Assembly (NCBI GenBank): GCA_026413805.1
Contig: JAOAKE010000001.1
Coordinates: 23,369-87,368, forward strand
Source: Microcaldota archaeon
GTDB lineage: Archaea > Micrarchaeota > Micrarchaeia > Anstonellales > Anstonellaceae
Length of the DNA stretch: 64,000 nucleotides
Direction: 5' to 3'
The notes under the pieces are model-generated. The model was not told the DNA's origin. It was given only the letters and a program-made list of their open reading frames with translations, and made no database searches. Shown here piece by piece: positions 59,720 to 64,000 of the stretch. The translations under genes and the position numbers were made by a program. The first letter of the stretch is position 1, and each line of letters starts with the position of its first letter.

Positions 59720-60481
59720 TCATCCGAACACAATTTTCTTTATCTCATTGGTCATCCTAAGGGGGTCGTCGTGCTGCCAGACATTCCTTCCAACAGCCAG
59801 CCCGCACGCCCCGCCTGCCATTATATCCTTGACCTTTTGCAAGAATTCTGCCTCTGGCTGCTTGCTGCCACCTGCTGAAATGACCTTGCACCTGCCTGCT
59901 GATGCCACCACCCACTTCATAGCGTCAATTGAGCCAGGGTAATTTATTTTTACTACGTCCGCCCCGAGCTCAAGGGCCACCCTTGCAGCATAGGCAACCA
60001 TCTCAGGGGACTTTTCATCAGGCACGTATTTTCCTCGGGGGTAAGACCAAACGACGCAGGCAAGCCCATAGTCGTGAGCCTCTCGTTCTATGGCTCCAAA
60101 TTCCTTGAACATCTGCGCCTCCATTGGCGAGCCAACATATATGGTGTAGCCTATTGCATCGGCCCCCAAGTCCACAGCCTCCTTTACGCTTGCAACAGGA
60201 GGAGAATAAGCCTCGTCCTTTGGGACAATGTTCGTCCTGCCATTTAGCTTGAGCACAAGCGGGACCTTTCCAGAGTAGTTTTCCTTGTATAGCTTTGCAA
60301 TGCCCTTCTGTATGGCAAACCCAGTAAACCCGCCTTTGCACGCAATATCACAGACGTATTCTGGGTTTATGTTTTTTTGGTTGAAGTCCTTTGGCCCGTG
60401 CTCCATCCCTTGGTCCATGGCAAGGATTAGCACCCGCCCATTCCTCACGATTTTTCCAAGATGAGTCTCCTTCCTCTTCAT
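59720..60481 (-). CDS. Fructose-bisphosphate aldolase, archaeal class I (DhnA type)
   Basis: Condenses triose phosphates to fructose 1,6-bisphosphate. The 253-residue TIM barrel opens with VLILAMDQGMEHGPKDF, the family start, and carries the Schiff-base Lys in DVVKINYPGS (about 179) and the phosphate-binding ISAGGSK and AVGRNVWQ motifs. ATG 60481 follows GGGTGA. A TATATTTTTAAACC element (about 60505-60518) is its promoter. With FBPase directly behind, the pair forms a two-gene gluconeogenic operon. Confidence 0.95.
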   Translation of the reverse strand: MKRKETHLGKIVRNGRVLILAMDQGMEHGPKDFNQKNINPEYVCDIACKGGFTGFAIQKGIAKLYKENYSGKVPLVLKLNGRTNIVPKDEAYSPPVASVKEAVDLGADAIGYTIYVGSPMEAQMFKEFGAIEREAHDYGLACVVWSYPRGKYVPDEKSPEMVAYAARVALELGADVVKINYPGSIDAMKWVVASAGRCKVISAGGSKQPEAEFLQKVKDIMAGGACGLAVGRNVWQHDDPLRMTNEIKKIVFG

Positions 60482-60605
60482 GTCATTCACCCAGAGCACT
60501 TTCCAGGTTTAAAAATATAAAACAGCCCTTCGCTTGCTGACGGAGGAAGCTTTTTAAATTTGAATAGACTAGTTTAGAGCATCAAACAAAAACAAAGGTG
60601 AGCTC

Positions 60606-60860
60606 ATGGTAAAAATTGTTCTTGCAAGGCAGCTTGCTAGCAAAAAGATAATTACAAACGATGGCGAAGAGCTGGGCAGGTTGGTTGACTTAGAAGTTTC
60701 AGAGACATCTGGCAAGATAGAAAACCTGCTTTTGGAGCCCAACCTTGACAACCAAACTGCAAGAAGGCTAAACAAGGAGGATGGCTTGGTAGTAATTCCT
60801 TACTCTTCTGTTCTTGCAGCCTCAGACCACATAATAGTTGACAAGAAGAGCATAGGGTGA
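60606..60860 (+). CDS. PRC-barrel domain protein
   Basis: An 84-residue PRC-barrel: ASKKIITNDGEELGRLVDLEVSETSGKIENLLL, then VVIPYSSVLAASDHIIVD. It has a GGTGAGCTC ribosome site before ATG 60606 and a TTTTTAAATTTG promoter about 50 bases upstream. It leads an apparent operon with LemA and HtpX. The role of archaeal single-domain PRC proteins is unclear. Confidence 0.85.
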   Translation: MVKIVLARQLASKKIITNDGEELGRLVDLEVSETSGKIENLLLEPNLDNQTARRLNKEDGLVVIPYSSVLAASDHIIVDKKSIG

Positions 60861-60890
60861 GTGCTCGCTCTTCAAGGAGGGATTTTTTTG

Positions 60891-61445
60891 ATGGAACTTT
60901 TGATATACATTTTTGCAGGCCTGTTTATCCTCGTGCTTCTCTTTTTCATCTTAACCTACAATTACCTAATAACCCTGCGAAACCGAATTGACAATGCCTG
61001 GGCACAAATAGATGTTCAGCTCAAGCGGCGCTATGACTTGGTCCCGAACCTTGTTGAGACAGTAAAAGGCTATGCCAAGCACGAGCGCGAGCTTTTTGAG
61101 TCAGTGACCAAGGCGCGTGCCGCCATGGCAAGCGCAGGCACAGTGGCTGAAAAGGCAAAGGCAGATAATATCCTGTCCTCCACTTTGAAATCCCTGTTTG
61201 CAGTTGCAGAAAACTATCCGCAGCTTCGCGCAAACGAGAACTTCAAGATGCTTCAAGAGGAACTGGCAGGGATTGAGAACAAGATAGCATATGCCAGGCA
61301 GTTCTACAACGATTCTGTCCTTTCCTACAATACAGCCATACAGCACATCCCGACCAACATCGTTGCAGCCATATTTAACTTCAAAGCGCGCGAGTTTTTC
61401 AAAACAGAAGGAAGCGAAAGGGAAAATGTCAAAGTAAAATTCTAG
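60891..61445 (+). CDS. lemA: LemA family protein
   Basis: A 184-residue protein with one N-terminal membrane helix (LLIYIFAGLFILVLLFFIL) and a long helical bundle. The LemA hallmark NRIDNAWAQIDVQLKRRYDLVPNLVE lies at about 30-55, and the C-terminal YNTAIQHIPTNIVAAIFNF is typical. GGAGGG precedes ATG 60891. LemA is often found next to HtpX, as here, suggesting a shared membrane-quality role. Function is not established. Confidence 0.92.
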   Translation: MELLIYIFAGLFILVLLFFILTYNYLITLRNRIDNAWAQIDVQLKRRYDLVPNLVETVKGYAKHERELFESVTKARAAMASAGTVAEKAKADNILSSTLKSLFAVAENYPQLRANENFKMLQEELAGIENKIAYARQFYNDSVLSYNTAIQHIPTNIVAAIFNFKAREFFKTEGSERENVKVKF

Positions 61446-61472
61446 CTCAAGCTCACTTGCAGGATTGTTTTT

Positions 61473-62345
61473 ATGGTGAGCTTCTACGACCAGATTGCAG
61501 CCAACAAGCGAAATTCCTACATCATCCTTTTCATCGCCTTTCTGCTTTCCTTCATAGCAATCTATGCATTTTCCATCGTTTTATTTGGTGGAAATGAGCT
61601 TTCAATAATCATAAGCACCATATTTGCAATTGGTTACCTTGCAATAACATACACAATTTCAGACAGTTTGATACTCTCAGTCTCTGGGGCGCGCGAAGCA
61701 AAAAAAGAAGAATATCCATACCTTGTCAATGTAGTTGAGGGCCTGTCAATAGCAGCAGGCATCCCCACCCCAAAAATTTATGTGATAGACGACCCGTCTC
61801 TCAATGCATTTGCAGTAGGGAAGTCTCCTGACAGGGCAGCAGTCGCCTTTACAACAGGGCTTTTAAACAACCTCAACCGCGCCGAGCTTGAAGGAGTAGT
61901 TGCCCACGAGATTTCGCACATCCGCAACTATGACTCTCGTATGGCGACCATTGCAATTGGCATGGTAGGGCTGATTGCAATATTGTCCGAAGTTGGGCTA
62001 AGGGGGCTGTTTTGGGGCAGGGGCCAAAGCCGAAGGGGAGGAGGAGGAATTTTAGTCCTCATAGGGCTTCTCATCTTAATTCTTGCGCCCATACTTGCAC
62101 AGCTTGTCCGCCTTGCGCTTTCCCGCCAGCGCGAATATCTGGCAGATGCTTCTGGAGCGCAGCTCACTCGCTACCCTGAAGGGCTTGCCTCTGCCCTTGA
62201 AAAAATCAAAAAGCTTGGCTCGCACGTCCAGAAGGCTTCAGATACCACTGCTCCACTTTACATTGCCAACCCATTAAGTGTGGGCTCCCTTTTTTCTACC
62301 CACCCACCAATAGATGAGAGAATACGGATTTTAAGGGAAATGTAG
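61473..62345 (+). CDS. htpX: HtpX-like M48 membrane metalloprotease
   Basis: A 290-residue zinc protease that degrades damaged membrane proteins. Two N-terminal helices (about 16-38 and 45-62) precede the zinc motif HEISH (145-149), a third metal ligand lies in the QREYLADASGAQLT region (Glu in REYLAD), and two more helices (about 165-180 and 190-215) sit between. It ends FSTHPPIDERIRILREM, as expected for the family. It follows LemA by 27 bases. Confidence 0.95.
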   Translation: MVSFYDQIAANKRNSYIILFIAFLLSFIAIYAFSIVLFGGNELSIIISTIFAIGYLAITYTISDSLILSVSGAREAKKEEYPYLVNVVEGLSIAAGIPTPKIYVIDDPSLNAFAVGKSPDRAAVAFTTGLLNNLNRAELEGVVAHEISHIRNYDSRMATIAIGMVGLIAILSEVGLRGLFWGRGQSRRGGGGILVLIGLLILILAPILAQLVRLALSRQREYLADASGAQLTRYPEGLASALEKIKKLGSHVQKASDTTAPLYIANPLSVGSLFSTHPPIDERIRILREM

Positions 62346-62349
62346 CAGG

Positions 62350-62886
62350 TCATTTCCTGCCAGGGGTTGCCTGCAGCACCTCCTTCTTTTTTGCAGGCAG
62401 GCTGATTTTTCCAACCATAGATGCAATTTTCTCTTTTCCAGCGATTGCCCGCCAGTTTTTAAGAAGGCGAAAGCTGATGTAGTATGAGCTGCCAATTGCC
62501 ACCACGCCAGTCGCAACTGCCAAGGCTGAAAGAGCATAGCTTAGAGGCAGCATAAGCGCTGTCGTAGCAAGCGAGGTTGCAAGAATGAGCTCCTTTACAT
62601 ATCCGCTAGTATGAGGGGCATACTTTTCAATTATCCTTTCAACTTCTTCCCTTCTTCGCGAAAGAACTGCTGCCTTTTTTGCAGCATGCATTTCAGGGTT
62701 TTTTGCATAAAGGGCATCAAGCTTGCGGATTTCTTTCCCAGCCGCTTCATATACCCCTTCAATCTCAGACAACATCTGGCTTGCTGCCTCTCTGCTCCCG
62801 CAGGCACTAATGACATCTTTCAATGCCTTTTCATAGGTGTCCAAGTAATCCTTTAATTCCATTTTTTCCGTTGCATTAAGCTGCAT
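62350..62886 (-). CDS. Unknown two-helix membrane protein
   Basis: A 178-residue protein: a charged helical N-terminal half (about 1-100: KDYLDTYEKALKDV, EVERIIEKYAPHTSG) then two hydrophobic helices (about 103-140) and a basic tail. ATG 62886 (MQLNATEK) is chosen because a TTATTAAAACC box lies 27 bases upstream; the longer frame overlaps the dtdA end. It converges with htpX with a 4-base gap. Family not recognised. Confidence 0.72.
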   Translation of the reverse strand: MQLNATEKMELKDYLDTYEKALKDVISACGSREAASQMLSEIEGVYEAAGKEIRKLDALYAKNPEMHAAKKAAVLSRRREEVERIIEKYAPHTSGYVKELILATSLATTALMLPLSYALSALAVATGVVAIGSSYYISFRLLKNWRAIAGKEKIASMVGKISLPAKKKEVLQATPGRK

Positions 62887-62926
62887 GAAAATCCCTCGCA
62901 CCCAAGGTTTTAATAACCAACCTCTC

Positions 62927-63712
62927 CTATGCCTTTGCCCAGCTGATGCCTTGCCTTTCAAGTGCTAAAATAAGCTCCTGCCTGACTCCTCCTTTTATGC
63001 CCTTCCAGTCAAGCAATGCAGACTTTGGCTTCTCCACATTTTTTTCCCAAGCCTCCTTTACCATCTTGTCGCTGGCGCCCCACCTTTCCAAGTCATAGCC
63101 TGAGATTATATGCCCAAAAGCCAGCTCGCCTTCAACCACCAAAGGAGTAAATCGCGGGCAGTAGTGCGTTCCGCCAAAAGCAATGTGGGTTGGGAAAGTG
63201 GCCTTGCTTTTTGCAGCCTCAATGATTGACCGGGCAACAATCTCTCCAGCTTTTTTGTTTTTCCATTCGGGCTCGCTGCTCCCTATCTCTATGAAAAACA
63301 AGGGCTTTTCCAGCGTGGGTCCGTGGTGGTCTACCTCCAAAGACACCCCCCACCCAAGCTCCTCCTCAGATAATTTGGCGAGCCATTGCGCAGCGACCTT
63401 GACCTTTGAAGGCAACGCAAGATTCAGCTTGCAAGGCTCACCGCCCAATTCTGCCGAGCCCCAATTTCCAGGGGTATGGACTGAAAAGCCCTTCATTCCA
63501 GAAGAGCTCCGGTGGGTGCTTGCAAAAATATAGTAATCTGCTGCATGCGAAGGGACAATCTCCACAATCCTTCCGCCGTATTCTGCCATGTCAAGCGCTT
63601 CACAGCTCCAAAATCCCTTTCTCACCAGGCGCATATCCTCTATTTCAAGCAGCCTTTCCTTTATGTTCTGGCTTGCTTCGTTTTGAGCAGAAATTACAAC
63701 AAGGGCGCGCAT
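62927..63712 (-). CDS. dtdA: D-aminoacyl-tRNA deacylase (DtdA/GEK1 family)
   Basis: Removes D-amino acids wrongly attached to tRNA. The 261-residue protein shows the family blocks SVHTPGNWGSAELGG, SLEVDHHGPT and FGGTHYCPRFT, the last two carrying metal-binding His and Cys. Archaea use this enzyme in place of bacterial Dtd. An ATTTAATTTG box about 26 bases upstream gives a leaderless message. The N-terminal LVVISAQNEASQNI fits the family start. Confidence 0.93.
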   Translation of the reverse strand: MRALVVISAQNEASQNIKERLLEIEDMRLVRKGFWSCEALDMAEYGGRIVEIVPSHAADYYIFASTHRSSSGMKGFSVHTPGNWGSAELGGEPCKLNLALPSKVKVAAQWLAKLSEEELGWGVSLEVDHHGPTLEKPLFFIEIGSSEPEWKNKKAGEIVARSIIEAAKSKATFPTHIAFGGTHYCPRFTPLVVEGELAFGHIISGYDLERWGASDKMVKEAWEKNVEKPKSALLDWKGIKGGVRQELILALERQGISWAKA

Positions 63713-63787
63713 GCAGTCTTTTTGTGGGTAGCAAATTAAATGGTTCGCTGCCTTTTTTTCAAGGCAAGATTCAGAGGAAGTGGAAAA

Positions 63788-64000
63788 ATGCCGTGCCGTT
63801 TATTCGCTGCGAATGAAAAAATAATAGGGAAGGAAGGGCAGCGAAAGCTCCTTTCTTCTTCTGTTGCAGTTGCTGGCTTGGGAGGAGTGGGCGGAATCGC
63901 ATTTGAGCTTCTTATTCGCGCAGGCTTTGGCTCCATCAAGATAGCCGATAGCGGATTTTTTGAGGAGTCAAATGCCAACCGGCAGCTCCTCTGGAGCATA
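63788..64000 (+). CDS. ThiF/MoeB-family adenylyltransferase, cut by window edge
   Basis: The first 71 residues of an E1-like protein. The nucleotide-binding motif VAVAGLGGVGGIAFELLIRAG (about 26-46) and the SIKIADSGFFEESNANRQ segment (acidic loop then Asn-Arg-Gln) are the ThiF/MoeB/E1 pattern. These enzymes adenylate a C-terminal Gly of a sulfur-carrier or ubiquitin-like protein. The catalytic Cys and the C-terminus lie outside the window. Confidence 0.85.
   Translation, partial: MPCRLFAANEKIIGKEGQRKLLSSSVAVAGLGGVGGIAFELLIRAGFGSIKIADSGFFEESNANRQLLWSI

Overview
The window is archaeal chromosome. It carries TATA-type promoters about 25 bases upstream of many starts, GGTGA/GGAGGTG-type ribosome binding sites, archaeal ether-lipid enzymes (GGGP synthase, GGPP synthase, geranylgeranyl reductase), a family B DNA polymerase, RFC large subunit, SRP54, GAN (RecJ-like), TFE, GatDE, Pus10, aTrm56, Taw1/TYW1 and DtdA. 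The best clue to the lineage is a 395-residue tRNA-splicing endonuclease laid out N-alphaN-alphaC-betaC. This epsilon2 type is known from ARMAN/Micrarchaeota, so a Micrarchaeota-like DPANN archaeon is the best guess (inference). The first 24 bases are leftover Illumina Nextera adapter, so this is a draft metagenome or single-cell contig and its first gene is cut.

Layout. 1-3.5 kb: lipid operon (epimerase, GGGP synthase, cut membrane protein), thymidylate kinase and a small regulator. 3.5-7 kb: two polytopic membrane proteins and a pyrB-pyrI-wHTH operon. 7-12 kb: DsbA-like and cytochrome b5-like lipoproteins facing a 1362-residue surface coiled-coil protein. 12-17.5 kb: metallo-beta-lactamase-fold hydrolase, two geranylgeranyl-reductase-type flavoproteins, a coiled-coil protein, and GAPDH. 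17.6-30 kb: PolB, prepilin peptidase, Pus10, a three-repeat DNA-binding-like protein, SRP54, a DGYVW-repeat mini-protein, a type II/IV secretion ATPase, GAN nuclease and aspartate dehydrogenase. 30-38 kb: TIM-barrel protein, GatE/GatD, DRG GTPase, an operon of three small unknown genes, and a proton-pumping pyrophosphatase. 38-44.5 kb: PIN protein, aTrm56, TFE, initiator tRNA-Met, PRC-barrel protein, GGPP synthase, an intron-bearing tRNA-Lys, a Cys-rich anchored protein and a YchF-like GTPase. 44.5-55 kb: RFC large subunit, PH-like membrane protein, an EndA-like protein without catalytic residues, a zinc protein, PRPP synthetase, a HerA/VirB4-like ATPase with a coiled-coil partner, a large membrane protein and topoisomerase IA. 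55-64 kb: two pilin-like proteins, HAD phosphatase, TYW1, the epsilon2 EndA, FBP aldolase and FBPase, PRC-LemA-HtpX, DtdA and a cut ThiF-family gene.

The genes fall into a few functions: tRNA maturation and quality control (EndA, Pus10, aTrm56, TYW1, GatDE, DtdA), replication and repair (PolB, RfcL, TopA, GAN, PIN), ether lipids, gluconeogenesis (GAPDH, aldolase, FBPase) and a scattered surface/pilus apparatus.

The most interesting signal is a connected RNA-processing set. The tRNA-Lys(CTT) has a 22-nt insert in its T-loop that fits a relaxed bulge-helix-bulge intron between positions 59 and 60. The same window encodes an ARMAN-type EndA, a class known for accepting relaxed motifs, and a second EndA-fold protein that has lost the catalytic His and Lys. 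No CRISPR array, insertion sequence, rRNA gene or prophage was seen.
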